The position numbers were made by a program, and so were the translations under genes. A model generated the notes under the pieces. It ran no database searches and was not told the origin of the DNA. It saw nothing but the letters and a program-made list of their open reading frames with translations. 64,000 bases of DNA, from assembly GCF_000011345.1 (NCBI RefSeq), contig NC_004113.1, positions 2,271,001 to 2,335,000 on the forward strand, in the 5' to 3' direction. Position 1 is the first letter of the stretch. Each line of letters opens with the position of its first letter. Origin of the DNA: Thermosynechococcus vestitus BP-1. Its GTDB lineage: Bacteria > Cyanobacteriota > Cyanobacteriia > Thermosynechococcales > Thermosynechococcaceae. This document shows, piece after piece, positions 46,627-58,064 of the stretch.

Positions 46627-47924
46627 GCATTGAGCAGCAAGACATTCCCTTGGATCTGCCCCTACCCCCGGTGCCGCCCCTCTGGCAAAACCGCAATTTT
46701 ATTGCTCTTTGGCTGGCACAGGTCTGCTCGCAGCTGGCCGACAAAATTTACCTTGTATTTGTCATTGCCCTGACTACGGAGTTTTTCCAAGCGGCAAACC
46801 AGAGCATCAGTGGCTGGGTATCGGCGATCATGATTGCCTTTACAATTCCAGCCATTCTCCTTGGATCCGTGGCGGGGGTGCTGGTGGATCGCTGGTCAAA
46901 AAAACAGGTGCTCATTGTTACGAATCTCTACCGTGCCCTCCTCGTTTTAGGAATTCCGATCACGATTCTCCTTGGCGCCGGGCAGTGGTTTGGCTTTATG
47001 GCGCTGTTGCTGATCACGTTTACAATTTCCTGCTTAACCCAGTTTTTTGCCCCGGCCGAACAGGCCGCCATTCCTCTGCTTGTGGATAAGTCCCATCTGA
47101 TGTCCGCCAACTCCCTCTACACGCTGACGATGATGGCGGCTCTCGTTGTCGGGTTTGCGGCGGGTGAGCCGCTTTTGCATCTGGCGAGCCACTGGCATGC
47201 CCGGTGGGGTGGGGCCATGTTTGTGAGTGGCTGCTATGGGGGGGCCGCCCTTCTATTGATGCTGCTGCGGCCACCGGATCAGTGTCATCTGCCCCCGAGT
47301 CGCCCTCGGCAAGTGTGGCAAGAACTCCGCCAAGGCCTTCAGCTTTTGCGCGAATATCCTGCCCTGCGTTTTGCGCTGCTGCAACTTATTTTGCTCTTTG
47401 CCATTGTGGCCGCCATGTCTGTTTTGGTGGTGCGCCTTGCGGAAATCTTACCTAGCCTCGATACGGCTCAATTTGGTTTTCTCTTGGCCGCTGCCGCCGG
47501 CGGACTCGGGCTAGGGGCACTGCTGTTGAATACCGTGGGTAAGCGCTTTGCCTATGGCTGGTCAAGTTTGCTAGGCTGTTGGGGGATGGGAGGGATGTTC
47601 CTTGGCCTATCCCTGAGTCTAGACTCCTTGGCTTGGAGCATTGCCTACATCGTGGGGTTAGGCTTTTTTGCCGCCTTTGTGGCTATTCCCCTGCAAACCC
47701 TCATCCAACTGATGACACCACCAGAACAGCGGGGCACTATCTTTGGCCTGCAAAATAACCTGGTCAATATTGCCCTCAGTGTGCCCTTGGCTGTGGCTGG
47801 TTTAGCGGAGACGTGGTGGGGGCTGCAACCGCTACTCATCGGCTTGGGAGGGGCGATCGCCCTAGGTGGGACGTTGATGACCCTCAGCCATCGCAACGGC
47901 ATCGTCAGTGGCAACCTGCTCTAA
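46623..47924 (+). CDS. MFS transporter
   Basis: 433 residues from the ATG at 46623 that overlaps the recO stop. Twelve hydrophobic segments. The MFS loop motif between helices 2 and 3 is seen as GSVAGVLVDRWSKKQVLI. Overall pattern (NFIALWLAQVCSQLADKIYLVF at the start) resembles the drug/macrolide-efflux-like or EntS-like branch. Substrate unknown. Translationally coupled to recO. Confidence 0.87.
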   Translation: MSIEQQDIPLDLPLPPVPPLWQNRNFIALWLAQVCSQLADKIYLVFVIALTTEFFQAANQSISGWVSAIMIAFTIPAILLGSVAGVLVDRWSKKQVLIVTNLYRALLVLGIPITILLGAGQWFGFMALLLITFTISCLTQFFAPAEQAAIPLLVDKSHLMSANSLYTLTMMAALVVGFAAGEPLLHLASHWHARWGGAMFVSGCYGGAALLLMLLRPPDQCHLPPSRPRQVWQELRQGLQLLREYPALRFALLQLILLFAIVAAMSVLVVRLAEILPSLDTAQFGFLLAAAAGGLGLGALLLNTVGKRFAYGWSSLLGCWGMGGMFLGLSLSLDSLAWSIAYIVGLGFFAAFVAIPLQTLIQLMTPPEQRGTIFGLQNNLVNIALSVPLAVAGLAETWWGLQPLLIGLGGAIALGGTLMTLSHRNGIVSGNLL

Positions 47925-48015
47925 AAGTTTCATAAAAAATCTTAAATCCTTTCATCTTGACGTTTTTTGCGCTACGCTGTACAGTCAACTGACGCTTTTG
48001 CTGGCGTAACTGACC

Positions 48016-49407
48016 ATGTCACCTGCCTTGCCCTCATCCTCTACGACCTCTTCTAGCCCGGTGATCGCCCTCAAGGAAATGGTGTCGCGGTTACAGCGGG
48101 AAAACAGCAAAATTCAGGAGCTATTGGCATCCCTGAGCTTTGCCCTGCGGAGTTTCAATAATCTCAATCAATTTTTTGAACTGATCCCGCTGATCACCTG
48201 TCGGGTAACGGAGGCGGAGGCCGCTGCATTGGTCCTATTTCGCGCCGATGGCCAAGCCCGTCTTGAACAGCTCCATTGTCACGCCAGCGATCAGTGCCCC
48301 AATATTCGTGCTGCCCTAGAAACCGCCACCCGTACCCTTGCCAATAGCGTTGGTATGGCGGCAATCGATGCCGGGAGCGATCGCCCTCAACTTGAGCAGC
48401 TTTTAGATCAGCAACTGCGGGAACGTCTCCCCCAAGGCATTCAATTCTACGCCACCGCCATTCTCGTCAAGGATTCCAGACTCACAGAGCGGGGACGGTT
48501 ATACGTTTTTAGCCAGCAACCGGCCTATGAGTGGAATGAAACGCGACAGCAACTGTTGCAGGTGATTGCGGATCAAACGGCGGTGGCCATTGCCAATGAT
48601 GAATTGGCCTTAAAGTTGCGCGATCGCCAGCGCTTGGATCGGGAACTGGAAATTGGTGCTGAAATTCAACGGCGACTTTTGCCCCACCGCTGTCCCAAAA
48701 TCCACGGCCTAGAGCTAGCCGCCGAGTGTCGCACCGCCAGTTGGGTTGGAGGAGACTACTACGACTTTATTCCCATTACCTATGGCCTCAGCGATCAACA
48801 AGAGATTGAACAAGGCCGTTGGGGGATTGCCATTGGCGATGTCATGGGTAAAGGGGTCCCCGCCGGACTGATCATGACCATGACCCGTGGCATGCTGCGG
48901 GCAGAAGCCCTGAATGGTCACCGTCCCAGCCGCATTTTGCAGCACCTCAACCGGGCGATGCAGCCGGATTTAGAAAGCTCCCACCGCTTTGTGACCCTCT
49001 TTTACTCTGAGTACAACCCACAAACCCGGATTCTCGCCTACAGTAATGCTGCCCACCTGCCCCCCCTCCTATGGCGGGCTGAAACCGGAATGATCCATCG
49101 GCTGGACACCTACGGTATGCTCATTGGCCTGGATCCCCGCAGTCAATACCAAGAAGCCGAAGTACGCCTCCAACCGGGGGACACCGTGATTTACTACACC
49201 GATGGCATTACAGAAGCCGATAATCCCAAGGGCAAACGCTTTGAGGAAGAAGGGCTAGCAGCAGTTGTCAAAGAGGGGTGCACCAAAGGTTTAGGGGCAC
49301 AGGCACTATTGGACTATATCTTTGATGCCGTTGATACCTTTACCCATACCAAGGGCCGGCGCAGCGACGATATGACGTTGGTGATTCTGCGGGTAATTGA
49401 CCAATGA
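48016..49407 (+). CDS. SpoIIE/RsbU-type protein phosphatase with N-terminal GAF-like domain
   Basis: 463 residues. Short coiled-coil start (LKEMVSRLQRENSKIQELLASL), then a GAF-like domain at about 45-195 (VIADQTAVAIANDELALKLRDR), then a PP2C-type phosphatase at about 215-463. Metal-binding motifs: ASWVGGDYYDFIPI, AIGDVMGKGVPAGLIM, VIYYTDGITEADN and RSDDMTLVILRV. Such proteins dephosphorylate anti-sigma antagonists in partner-switching systems. No partner genes are adjacent. An IS element starts 10 bp after its stop. Confidence 0.92.
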   Translation: MSPALPSSSTTSSSPVIALKEMVSRLQRENSKIQELLASLSFALRSFNNLNQFFELIPLITCRVTEAEAAALVLFRADGQARLEQLHCHASDQCPNIRAALETATRTLANSVGMAAIDAGSDRPQLEQLLDQQLRERLPQGIQFYATAILVKDSRLTERGRLYVFSQQPAYEWNETRQQLLQVIADQTAVAIANDELALKLRDRQRLDRELEIGAEIQRRLLPHRCPKIHGLELAAECRTASWVGGDYYDFIPITYGLSDQQEIEQGRWGIAIGDVMGKGVPAGLIMTMTRGMLRAEALNGHRPSRILQHLNRAMQPDLESSHRFVTLFYSEYNPQTRILAYSNAAHLPPLLWRAETGMIHRLDTYGMLIGLDPRSQYQEAEVRLQPGDTVIYYTDGITEADNPKGKRFEEEGLAAVVKEGCTKGLGAQALLDYIFDAVDTFTHTKGRRSDDMTLVILRVIDQ

Positions 49408-49430
49408 AATGGGATACAAGCTCCATCCTT

Positions 49431-49829
49431 TTAGGACGGCTTTTTTTGATTTCTAATATATTCCTTAAGCACCTCTAACGGTGCTCCTCCAACAGATGCC
49501 GCAAAATAACTAGGGCTCCAAAGTGATTCTTCATGGGGTTTTGGTAGTGCAGCTTTTCCATATCGACGACTAGATACACCTTTAAGCGCATTTACAATCT
49601 GCGAAACAGAAAGTTTAGGAGGGTACTCAATTAGCGCATGGACATGGTCTTCTTCGCCGTTAAATTCAAGAATCTGGAAATCCATCTTCTTAGCGACTTC
49701 TCGAAACGATTTCTCGATCAGCTCTAATCCCTCAGCGCTAAGGACTGGCCGGCGATACTTAGTCACGCATACCAAATGAATCTTTAGGTCCGTAACACTG
49801 TGTCTCCCTTTACGAAGATGACTTGACAT
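49431..49829 (-). CDS. tnpA: IS200/IS605 family transposase TnpA (Y1, HUH)
   Basis: 132 residues. HUH motif as HVHALIEYPP and the catalytic tyrosine in SPSYFAASVGG; N-terminal LKIHLVCVTKYRRPVL is typical. It catalyses single-strand excision and insertion. Full length with intact catalytic residues, so probably active. Divergent from tnpB with a 51-bp gap. Confidence 0.95.
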   Translation of the reverse strand: MSSHLRKGRHSVTDLKIHLVCVTKYRRPVLSAEGLELIEKSFREVAKKMDFQILEFNGEEDHVHALIEYPPKLSVSQIVNALKGVSSRRYGKAALPKPHEESLWSPSYFAASVGGAPLEVLKEYIRNQKKPS

Positions 49830-49880
49830 TGCCTGTAGACCAACCTATAATCTAGCTACAGACCAATTATAGCACAACCA

Positions 49881-51059
49881 ATGAAAGCTAGATATAGATA
49901 TCGTTTCTATCCCACAGACCAACAACGACAACGCCTAGCTCAGTTGTTTGGCTGTGTCCGTGTGGTATGGAACGACGCACTGGCAATTTGTAAACAATCT
50001 GATTCATTGCCAAAAACTAGTGAATTGCAAAAGCTAGTAATTACCCAAGGGAAGAAAACACCAGAGCGGCAATGGTTGTCTGATGTTTCTAATGTCCCGT
50101 TACAGCAGTCCGTTGCCGATTTAGGAGTTGCCTATAAAAACTTCTTCGATTCAATTAAAGGTCGGCGAAAAGGCAAGAAGATCAACCCTCCTAGATTTAA
50201 AAAGAAGACAGAAAGACAATCCGCCAGATTTACTACCTATGGTTTTTCAATTAAAGGCGAAGAAGTTTATCTAGCGAAGATTGGTAATGTCAGACCAATT
50301 TGGTCAAGAAAGCTTCCTTCTAAACCAAGCTCAGTTACGGTGATTAAAGATGCTGCAAATCGATATTTTCTCAGTTTTGTCGTCGAGATCGACCCAGTTC
50401 ATCAACCTGCAAGTAATCCTTCTATCGGCATTGATTTGGGAATTAAAGCGTTTGCTACTTTAAGTACGGGCGAAAAGATTGATGGCCCTGATTATTCCAA
50501 GTTAGACAAAAAGATCAGGCGAAAACAACGCAAACTGGCCCGTCAAGTTAAAGGAAGCCAACGGCGGGAGAAAACAAGACTGCAAATCGCTAAGCTTCAT
50601 AGTCGGATTTCAGACATTCGCAGGGATTTCTTGCATAAAGTGTCTACCCGCGTGGTTATCGAGAACCAAGTGATCACACTGGAAGACTTGAATGTCTCTG
50701 GAATGGTGAAGAACCGCAAACTCGCTAGAGCAATTAGCTTGCAAGGTTGGCGAGAATTCAGGGTTTTAGTTGAGGCTAAGTGCACGAAACTAAACCGTGA
50801 GTTCATTGTTATCGACCGATGGGAGCCAACCAGTCGGACTTGCTCAACATGCGGTTTTAAATGGGGCAAAGTCGATCTATCTGTCCGCTCTGTTGTATGC
50901 ATAAACTGCGGCGCAGAGCACGATAGAGACGAAAATGCCGCAAGAAACATAGAGAAAGTCGGGATAGGGCATTGCCACGACTATAAATGGACGCAGAGGG
51001 GGAGTAAGACTACTTCGGTAGCATCACCCGATGAAGCGTCAAGAATCATCGCACTTTAG
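49881..51059 (+). CDS. tnpB: TnpB family RNA-guided endonuclease
   Basis: 392 residues. N-terminus RYRYRFYPTDQQRQRLAQLF; RuvC residues: Asp in IGIDLGIKAFATL, Glu in ITLEDLNVSGM, Asp in EHDRDENAARN; zinc ribbon CSTCGFKWG...CINCGAEH. Catalytic set complete. Clearly diverged from the TnpB at 12094, so the two elements are separate lineages. The guide part of its omega RNA would begin at 51077. Confidence 0.95.
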   Translation: MKARYRYRFYPTDQQRQRLAQLFGCVRVVWNDALAICKQSDSLPKTSELQKLVITQGKKTPERQWLSDVSNVPLQQSVADLGVAYKNFFDSIKGRRKGKKINPPRFKKKTERQSARFTTYGFSIKGEEVYLAKIGNVRPIWSRKLPSKPSSVTVIKDAANRYFLSFVVEIDPVHQPASNPSIGIDLGIKAFATLSTGEKIDGPDYSKLDKKIRRKQRKLARQVKGSQRREKTRLQIAKLHSRISDIRRDFLHKVSTRVVIENQVITLEDLNVSGMVKNRKLARAISLQGWREFRVLVEAKCTKLNREFIVIDRWEPTSRTCSTCGFKWGKVDLSVRSVVCINCGAEHDRDENAARNIEKVGIGHCHDYKWTQRGSKTTSVASPDEASRIIAL

Positions 51060-51113
51060 GGCGGTGAGTATGTCAAAATCCAATCAATAAAAGCGGTTAA
51101 GATAACCGCAGGT

Positions 51114-51461
51114 ATGTACGAGGTGGCGATGCGCTACTTTGTTGAGGTCAGCTTCCGTTGTGATGGTGATGCCATTTGGGACACCCTCAGCCGTTACCTC
51201 GGCTTTGTGGTTGCGGAAACCCTTGACCAGGCTATGGCCCTGCATCATTTTTTTGAGATGCATCCACTGGTGTCTGGCGTGGAAACCTTTGTCCAATCCA
51301 GTGAAAGCCAACCCTATCTGCTGCTGACCACCTATCCAGAGCGCATCAGCAAGGCCAATGTTCAACGCAGTCGTTTTCAGGAGGCGCTGGCAATTCTTGG
51401 CGAACACAGTTCTGGGCTGGCGGAATGGCTCTTTATGGAGACGACAGGGGATGAGTATTAA
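51114..51461 (+). CDS. Conserved hypothetical protein
   Basis: 115 residues; an internal ATG at 51129 (MRYFVEVSFRCDGDAIW) is an equally good start. Alpha/beta, soluble, unrecognised. A perfect hairpin GCGGTT-AAGAT-AACCGC at 51093-51109 lies just ahead of the start and could affect translation, or be a terminator-like relic. The IS right end is only 37 bp upstream, so its original promoter may have been displaced. mutS follows 78 bp later. Confidence 0.6.
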   Translation: MYEVAMRYFVEVSFRCDGDAIWDTLSRYLGFVVAETLDQAMALHHFFEMHPLVSGVETFVQSSESQPYLLLTTYPERISKANVQRSRFQEALAILGEHSSGLAEWLFMETTGDEY

Positions 51462-51539
51462 GCGCTCTACGCCACGATAGGGAAAACTATAAAATATAAA
51501 GTTCCCCTGGAGCACACCACAGGAAGTTGTGACGTTGCT

Positions 51540-54164
51540 ATGTCCAACGATCGCCCGCTGACCCATTCTGAGGCTGAATCCTCTGCCTTGCGCTTAGGAC
51601 GTAACCCTGGTTTACAGGTGCGCCACGATGAGGTGGAGCGATCGCTCTTGACACCGATGCTTCAGCACTATGCTGAACTCAAGGACGCCTATCCCCACGC
51701 TTTGCTGCTCTATCGGGTGGGGGATTTCTACGAAACCTTTTTTCAGGATGCCTGCACAGTTGCCCGCGAATTGGAACTGGTGCTCACCGGCAAAGAGGGA
51801 GGCAAGGAAGTGGGACGGGTGGCCATGGCCGGCATTCCCCACCATGCCCTTGAACGCTATTGCCGCACCCTCATTGAAAAGGGTTATGCCATTGCCATCT
51901 GCGATCAAGTGGAAGACCCCGCCCAAGCCCAAGGATTGGTGAAGCGGGAAGTGACCCAAGTCTTTACACCGGGAACGGTCTTAGATACGGAGCTGCTTCA
52001 ACCGCGCCGCAATAATTTTTTAGCTGCTGTTGTGCTTTCTGGCAACCATTGGGGGTTGGCCTATGCCGATGTCTCCACGGGGGAGTTTTGTACCACCCAA
52101 GGGAGCGATCGCGCCGATCTAGTGGCAGAACTCAACCGCTTGCAACCGGCAGAAATCCTCCTGCCTACTGAAGCGCCGGACATTAATCGCGTCTTGCGCC
52201 CCGGCGAAGGTAAGGATCAATTGCCCCCAGAATTGCCACCCCAGTGGTGCTACACGCTGCGATCGCCCGAAGATTTTCAGGCAGCAGCAGCGCGGCAACG
52301 CCTGTGTCAACGTTTTCAGGTGAAATCCCTAGAAGGCTTTGGCTGTGAACATCTGCCCCTTGCCCTGCGCGCCGCTGGGGGACTGGTGGCCTATTTGGAT
52401 GAAACCCACCGCCAGCAGCCTGTCCCCCTGCAAAACCTCAGCACCTATTCCCTGCAACAGTATCTGTTTCTCGATCCGCAAACTCGCCGCAATCTCGAAC
52501 TCACCCAAACCGTGCGCGACGGCAGTTTTCAAGGCTCACTCCTGTGGGCGATTGATCGCACGGCAACTGCGATGGGGGGACGCCTGCTCCGCCGTTGGCT
52601 GCTGCAACCCCTCCTTGATATTGAGGAGATCACGGCTCGCCAGGATGCCATTGCTGAGTTGATGGCCAATAGTAGCCTGCGCCAGAGTCTGCATCGCCAT
52701 CTTCAGGAAATTTATGACCTTGAACGCCTGGCCGGTCGGGCGGGGTCAGGGACTGCCAACGCGCGGGATTTAGCAGCGCTGCGGGACTCCTTTCGCACCT
52801 TAGTCTCTTTGGCAGCAGTGGTTGCGAACACGAGCTCTCCCTATCTGCAAGCGCTGGCTCAACTGCCACCGGTGATTGAGCAATTGGCGGACACCCTCAG
52901 TGCGGCGCTGGTAGATCAACCCCCCACTAGTCTCAGCGAAGGGGGGATTCTACGCCCCGGTGCCTATCCCGAACTGGATCAGCAGCGCCAGCAAATCGAG
53001 CAGGATCAACAGTGGATTCTCAATCTCGAAGCCCAAGAGCGACAGCGTACGGGCATTAGTACGCTGAAAGTGGGCTACACCAAAGTCTTTGGCTATTACC
53101 TCAGTGTCTCCCGCGCCAAGCTGAACCAAGTGCCCGATGACTACATCCGCAAGCAAACCCTCACCAATGAGGAACGCTTTATTACGGCTGAGCTCAAGGA
53201 ACGGGAAGCACGGCTATTGGCGGCTCAAAGCCATCTTTTTGAACTGGAGTACCAATACTTTGTCCAGTTGCGGGAGCAGGTGGCTGCTCAGGCCTCAACG
53301 ATTCGCGAGATTGCGGCCGCAGTAGCAGCGGTGGATGCCCTTTTGGGGTTAGCTGAGGTGGCGCTGTATCAGGGCTATTGCCGACCCCAACTGACCCGCG
53401 ATCGCCAGCTTTGCATTCGCGGTGGCCGTCACCCCGTTGTCGAGCAAACGTTACCGGCTGGCTTTTTTGTTCCCAATGATACGCAACTGGGGACAGGGGC
53501 AGATTTGATGGTGCTGACGGGGCCCAATGCCAGCGGCAAAAGTTGCTATCTACGGCAGGTGGGTCTGATTCAACTGCTGGCGCAAATGGGCAGTTATGTG
53601 CCCGCCACCAGTGCCACCTTGGGAATCTGCGATCGCATTTTTACTCGCGTGGGGGCCGTTGATGATCTCGCCACTGGCCAATCCACCTTTATGGTGGAGA
53701 TGAATGAAACGGCGAACATCCTCAACCATGCGGGCGATCGCTCCCTTGTGCTCTTGGATGAAATTGGCCGCGGCACCGCCACCTTTGATGGCCTCGCGAT
53801 CGCGTGGTCCGTAGCAGAATATCTGGCCACCATCCTCAAATCCCGCACCATTTTTGCCACCCATTACCACGAACTCAATCAACTGGCAACGCTCCTGCCC
53901 AACGTGGCCAACTATCAAGTGGTCGTCAAAGAACTCCCCAACGAAATTATTTTTCTTCACCAAGTGAAGCCCGGTGGTGCCGATCGCTCCTACGGCATTG
54001 AAGCCGGGCGCCTTGCCGGCTTGCCTGCGGTCGTGATTCAACGTGCCCGCGAAGTAATGTGCCAAATCGAGAAGCACAGCAGAATTACCGTCGGACTGCG
54101 CAAGAGCTCAATGGGTGACCCCCCCACCGCCCCTGAGATCAATCAGGGGGAGCTGCCTTTTTAA
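51540..54164 (+). CDS. mutS: DNA mismatch repair protein MutS
   Basis: 874 residues. Mismatch-recognition domain starts [33 protein letters not shown], with the Phe-x-Glu reading head as the family form DFYETF. Connector, lever and clamp follow. ATPase: Walker [13 protein letters not shown] near residue 660, Walker [21 protein letters not shown], and [12 protein letters not shown]. The C-terminal tail is short. It is the MutS1 type used in replication repair. MutL is not in the window. Confidence 0.97.
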   Translation: MSNDRPLTHSEAESSALRLGRNPGLQVRHDEVERSLLTPMLQHYAELKDAYPHALLLYRVGDFYETFFQDACTVARELELVLTGKEGGKEVGRVAMAGIPHHALERYCRTLIEKGYAIAICDQVEDPAQAQGLVKREVTQVFTPGTVLDTELLQPRRNNFLAAVVLSGNHWGLAYADVSTGEFCTTQGSDRADLVAELNRLQPAEILLPTEAPDINRVLRPGEGKDQLPPELPPQWCYTLRSPEDFQAAAARQRLCQRFQVKSLEGFGCEHLPLALRAAGGLVAYLDETHRQQPVPLQNLSTYSLQQYLFLDPQTRRNLELTQTVRDGSFQGSLLWAIDRTATAMGGRLLRRWLLQPLLDIEEITARQDAIAELMANSSLRQSLHRHLQEIYDLERLAGRAGSGTANARDLAALRDSFRTLVSLAAVVANTSSPYLQALAQLPPVIEQLADTLSAALVDQPPTSLSEGGILRPGAYPELDQQRQQIEQDQQWILNLEAQERQRTGISTLKVGYTKVFGYYLSVSRAKLNQVPDDYIRKQTLTNEERFITAELKEREARLLAAQSHLFELEYQYFVQLREQVAAQASTIREIAAAVAAVDALLGLAEVALYQGYCRPQLTRDRQLCIRGGRHPVVEQTLPAGFFVPNDTQLGTGADLMVLTGPNASGKSCYLRQVGLIQLLAQMGSYVPATSATLGICDRIFTRVGAVDDLATGQSTFMVEMNETANILNHAGDRSLVLLDEIGRGTATFDGLAIAWSVAEYLATILKSRTIFATHYHELNQLATLLPNVANYQVVVKELPNEIIFLHQVKPGGADRSYGIEAGRLAGLPAVVIQRAREVMCQIEKHSRITVGLRKSSMGDPPTAPEINQGELPF

Positions 54165-54213
54165 TTCCTTGGCTAGAATAGAGACTGTAACGTTTTGTTA
54201 ACAAGGGGAATTT

Positions 54214-55440
54214 GTGGTTGTCCTGTTAAAACTCGCCCCACCCCTACGACAAACGCTCCTCCGGCTGATCTTGGCAGGTCTGTTGTTTTGGTCCAGCATT
54301 GCTGCAATGTTGCCCACCTTACCCCTTTACATCGCCCAGAAGGGGAGCACGCCCCATCAGGTGGGGTTTGTCATGGGTGCCTTTGCCGTGGGGCTGCTGG
54401 GTTCTCGCTCTTGGTTAGGGCCCCTAGCCGATCGCCGGGGACGCAAAATTACCCTGCTCATTGGCCTCGCTGTGGCGGCGATCGCCCCCCTGTTTTACAT
54501 CCTCAGCCACAACCTACCGCTCCTGATAGCCGTGCGCCTGCTCCATGGCGTGAGCATTGCCGGCTTTACCACCGGTTACATGGCGCTGGTGACGGATATT
54601 GCCCCACCCCAACATCGCGGCGAAATCATTGGCTACACTAGCCTTGTCCATCCCATTGGTGTCGCCCTTGGGCCCAGTTTGGGCAGTTGGCTGCAAATGC
54701 ACTACGGCCATGACTGGGTCTTTATAGTTGCCAGCACACTGGCTGCCCTTGGCTGCATGGCTGCCGCAGGGGTGCGGGCGGTGAATAGGGCGCAGGAGTC
54801 GGGAGAGCTGCCTGCAGAGACAACCCTCTTTTGGCGGTTATTGCTTTCAGAACGGCTGCGGATTCCTAGCTTAGTGATGTTGAGTGTCGGCTTGACCTTT
54901 GGCACGATCGCCACATTTATTCCCCTCTTTATGGCCGCCGAGCAGTTGGGGGTATCCCCAGGTCTGTTTTACTCCGTCGCAGCGATCGCCAGCTTTATCG
55001 GTCGTGTCCTTACGGGCGCTGCCTCCGATCGCTGGGGACGGGGGATCTTCATCTCCGCCAGCCTTGCCGCCTATGTCGTCTCAATGGTGCTCCTCGCCCA
55101 AGCCCAGACCCCCTTGGATGTCCTCTGGGCAGCGATTCTTGAAGGTCTTGCCGGCGGTGTCCTGATTCCCATGGTGGCTGCCCTCATGGCCGATCGCTCC
55201 ACCCCCCAGGAGCGCGGACGGGTTCTCAGCCTCAGTTTAGGCGGTTTTGATCTGGGAATGGCCCTCGCAGGTCCCCTACTGGGGGGATTGGTTGAGCATT
55301 GGGGCTATCGCGTCATCTTTCGCATGGGGGCGGTCTTTAGCCTCTTAGGGTTGGCCTTCTTTTTAACCGCCAGTAGTAAAAGTCTGCCTGATTCCCTGCG
55401 CTTTGCCCTCGGCATGGGGCGCGATCGCTATGCCCTGTAG
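54214..55440 (+). CDS. MFS transporter
   Basis: 408 residues from a GTG start. Twelve membrane segments; loop 2-3 motif GLLGSRSWLGPLADRRGRKITLL matches the MFS signature G-x3-D-R-x-G-R-R/K. A second copy is in the C-terminal half (TGAASDRWGRG). Resembles the arabinose/drug efflux branch; substrate unknown. Possibly cotranscribed with mutS (49-bp gap). Confidence 0.88.
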   Translation: MVVLLKLAPPLRQTLLRLILAGLLFWSSIAAMLPTLPLYIAQKGSTPHQVGFVMGAFAVGLLGSRSWLGPLADRRGRKITLLIGLAVAAIAPLFYILSHNLPLLIAVRLLHGVSIAGFTTGYMALVTDIAPPQHRGEIIGYTSLVHPIGVALGPSLGSWLQMHYGHDWVFIVASTLAALGCMAAAGVRAVNRAQESGELPAETTLFWRLLLSERLRIPSLVMLSVGLTFGTIATFIPLFMAAEQLGVSPGLFYSVAAIASFIGRVLTGAASDRWGRGIFISASLAAYVVSMVLLAQAQTPLDVLWAAILEGLAGGVLIPMVAALMADRSTPQERGRVLSLSLGGFDLGMALAGPLLGGLVEHWGYRVIFRMGAVFSLLGLAFFLTASSKSLPDSLRFALGMGRDRYAL

Positions 55441-55592
55441 CCTTTTTAGGATCACCCCCTGCGGTGGCATAAACCGCAAAAGCCTTTTTAAGAGAAGATT
55501 GCATGGCGCTGATGTCTCCCCTGTTCAAAAAAAGGGCGGTATCCCTAGGGATTCGTTACAATTTTTTGAGATTACCCACTAGGGAAAAACGC

Positions 55593-57302
55593 GTGTCCAC
55601 ACCAGCTTCGGCCAGTTTGACCCCCACCGGCAAATCCTACCGTTGGAATCGCGAGCGTTACTCGAAAACGCGGCGCTTCTTTGATATTTGGTTTTTTGTC
55701 TGGCGATTTCTCTTTGGCCGCTGGCTCCTCACCCAATCTTGGAGCTACTGGGGCGGTATGACGGATGCCAAACGGGCGGCGCGACGCCGGGCCCAAGCCA
55801 TTTGGATTCGCGAAACCTTCCTTGATCTTGGCCCTACCTTCATCAAACTGGGGCAACTGTTTTCCACCCGCGCCGATCTCTTTCCCAGCGAATACGTCGA
55901 AGAACTCAGCAAACTGCAAGACCGCGTCCCCGCCTTTAGTTACGAGCTCGTTACAAAAATCATCTACGAGGACTTTGGCCGCCCTATTCCTGAACTGTTT
56001 CGCAGTTTTGACCCCATCCCCATGGCCGCCGCCAGTCTTGGCCAGGTTCACAAAGCCCAACTGCTTTCTGGGGAAGAGGTGGTTGTCAAAGTTCAACGCC
56101 CCGGCCTACGGCAGCTCTTTGACATCGATCTTGCTATTCTCAAGGGCATTGCCCAGTATTTTCAGAACCATCCCAAATGGGGTCAAGGGCGCGATTGGAT
56201 GGGCATCTACGATGAGTGTTGTCGCATTCTCTACGAAGAAATTGACTACCTCAACGAGGGACGCAATGCCGACACGTTCCGCCGCAATTTTCGCGATCGC
56301 GAGTGGGCCTGTGTCCCCCGCGTCTATTGGCGCTACACCTCACGGCGCGTCCTCACCCTTGAGTACCTACCGGGGATTAAAATCAGCCACTACGAAGCCC
56401 TCGAAGCCGCTGGCCTAGACCGCAAACGCTTGGCAGAACTGGGTGCCAAGGCCTACCTCTACCAAGTTCTCAACGATGGCTTTTTCCACGCTGACCCCCA
56501 TCCGGGCAACATTGCCGTTAGCCCCAATGGCCAACTCATTTTCTACGACTTTGGCATGATGGGGCGCATTCAACCCGTCACCCGCGATAAGCTGCTGAAA
56601 ACATTTTTAAGCATTGCTCAGCGGGATGCTGAACAGGTGGTACAGTGCCTTGTAGAGCTAGGGGCGTTGGTACCCACAGGGGATCTAGGGCCCGTGCGGC
56701 GCTCGATTCAGTATCTCCTCGACAATTTCATGAACCAGTCCTTTGAAACCCAATCGGTGGCTCAAATCAGCGATGACCTTTACGAAATTGCCTATGACCA
56801 ACCCTTTCGGTTTCCTGCCACATTTACCTTTGTGATGCGCGCCTTTTCCACCCTCGAGGGCGTGGGCAAGGGACTGGATAAAGACTTTAACTTCATGCAA
56901 GTTGCCCAACCATTTGCGACCGAACTTATGACCAACGGAAACCTTCCCGATCCCAGTAATGGCAGTCTTTTCTCAGAACTGAGTCGGCAAGCCGCTCAAG
57001 TGGGCAGCAGTGCCATTGGTTTGCCCCGTCGCCTTGAAGAGGTACTCGATAAACTTGAAAACGGTGACCTGCGCTTGCGCGTCCGTTCCAGTGAGAGCGA
57101 TCGCATTCTGCGGCGCTTGAGTAACATTAACTTAGGGCTAAATTATGTCGTGCTCATTGGCAGTTTTTCCCTGGCGGCGACAATTTTATTCGTTAACCAG
57201 TATCTTCTCCTTGCAGGTGTGGCAGCCGCCTTAGCGGTATGGTTTGGTATCCTCTATTGGCGGCTAATGCTTAAACTCGATAAGTATGAAAAGATGTTTT
57301 AG
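55593..57302 (+). CDS. ABC1/AarF/UbiB atypical kinase family protein
   Basis: 569 residues from the GTG at 55593, which begins the region conserved in relatives; an ATG at 55503 would add 30. Signatures: ETFLDLGPTFIKLGQLFSTR with the KxGQ motif, AAASLGQVHKAQL (the ABC1 Ala-rich loop), VVVKVQRPG, DGFFHADPHPGNI and FYDFGMMGRI. Two membrane helices at the C-terminus (VLIGSFSLAATILFV, then LLLAGVAAALAVWFGILYW). The family supports isoprenoid quinone synthesis or thylakoid lipid homeostasis. The gene is 24 bp ahead of pphA. Confidence 0.9.
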   Translation: MSTPASASLTPTGKSYRWNRERYSKTRRFFDIWFFVWRFLFGRWLLTQSWSYWGGMTDAKRAARRRAQAIWIRETFLDLGPTFIKLGQLFSTRADLFPSEYVEELSKLQDRVPAFSYELVTKIIYEDFGRPIPELFRSFDPIPMAAASLGQVHKAQLLSGEEVVVKVQRPGLRQLFDIDLAILKGIAQYFQNHPKWGQGRDWMGIYDECCRILYEEIDYLNEGRNADTFRRNFRDREWACVPRVYWRYTSRRVLTLEYLPGIKISHYEALEAAGLDRKRLAELGAKAYLYQVLNDGFFHADPHPGNIAVSPNGQLIFYDFGMMGRIQPVTRDKLLKTFLSIAQRDAEQVVQCLVELGALVPTGDLGPVRRSIQYLLDNFMNQSFETQSVAQISDDLYEIAYDQPFRFPATFTFVMRAFSTLEGVGKGLDKDFNFMQVAQPFATELMTNGNLPDPSNGSLFSELSRQAAQVGSSAIGLPRRLEEVLDKLENGDLRLRVRSSESDRILRRLSNINLGLNYVVLIGSFSLAATILFVNQYLLLAGVAAALAVWFGILYWRLMLKLDKYEKMF

Positions 57303-58049
<747 letters not shown>

Positions 58050-58064
58050 GCCTGTTTAAAGTCT

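Larger units (their letters stand above)
49418..51076. mobile_element. Complete IS200/IS605 family element with tnpA and tnpB (about 1659 bp)
   Basis: Divergent tnpA and tnpB between subterminal hairpins. Left: imperfect hairpin at about 49421-49438 (CCATCC / GGACGG) followed by T7. Right: CATCGC (51047-51052) pairs with GCGGTG (51061-51066), spanning the tnpB stop. The right end closes with TCAA (51073-51076), as in the tnpB-only element. The left boundary after GATAC (49413-49417) is inferred by analogy, because no interrupted gene proves it. Inserted between the phosphatase gene and a small gene upstream of mutS. Confidence 0.8.
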
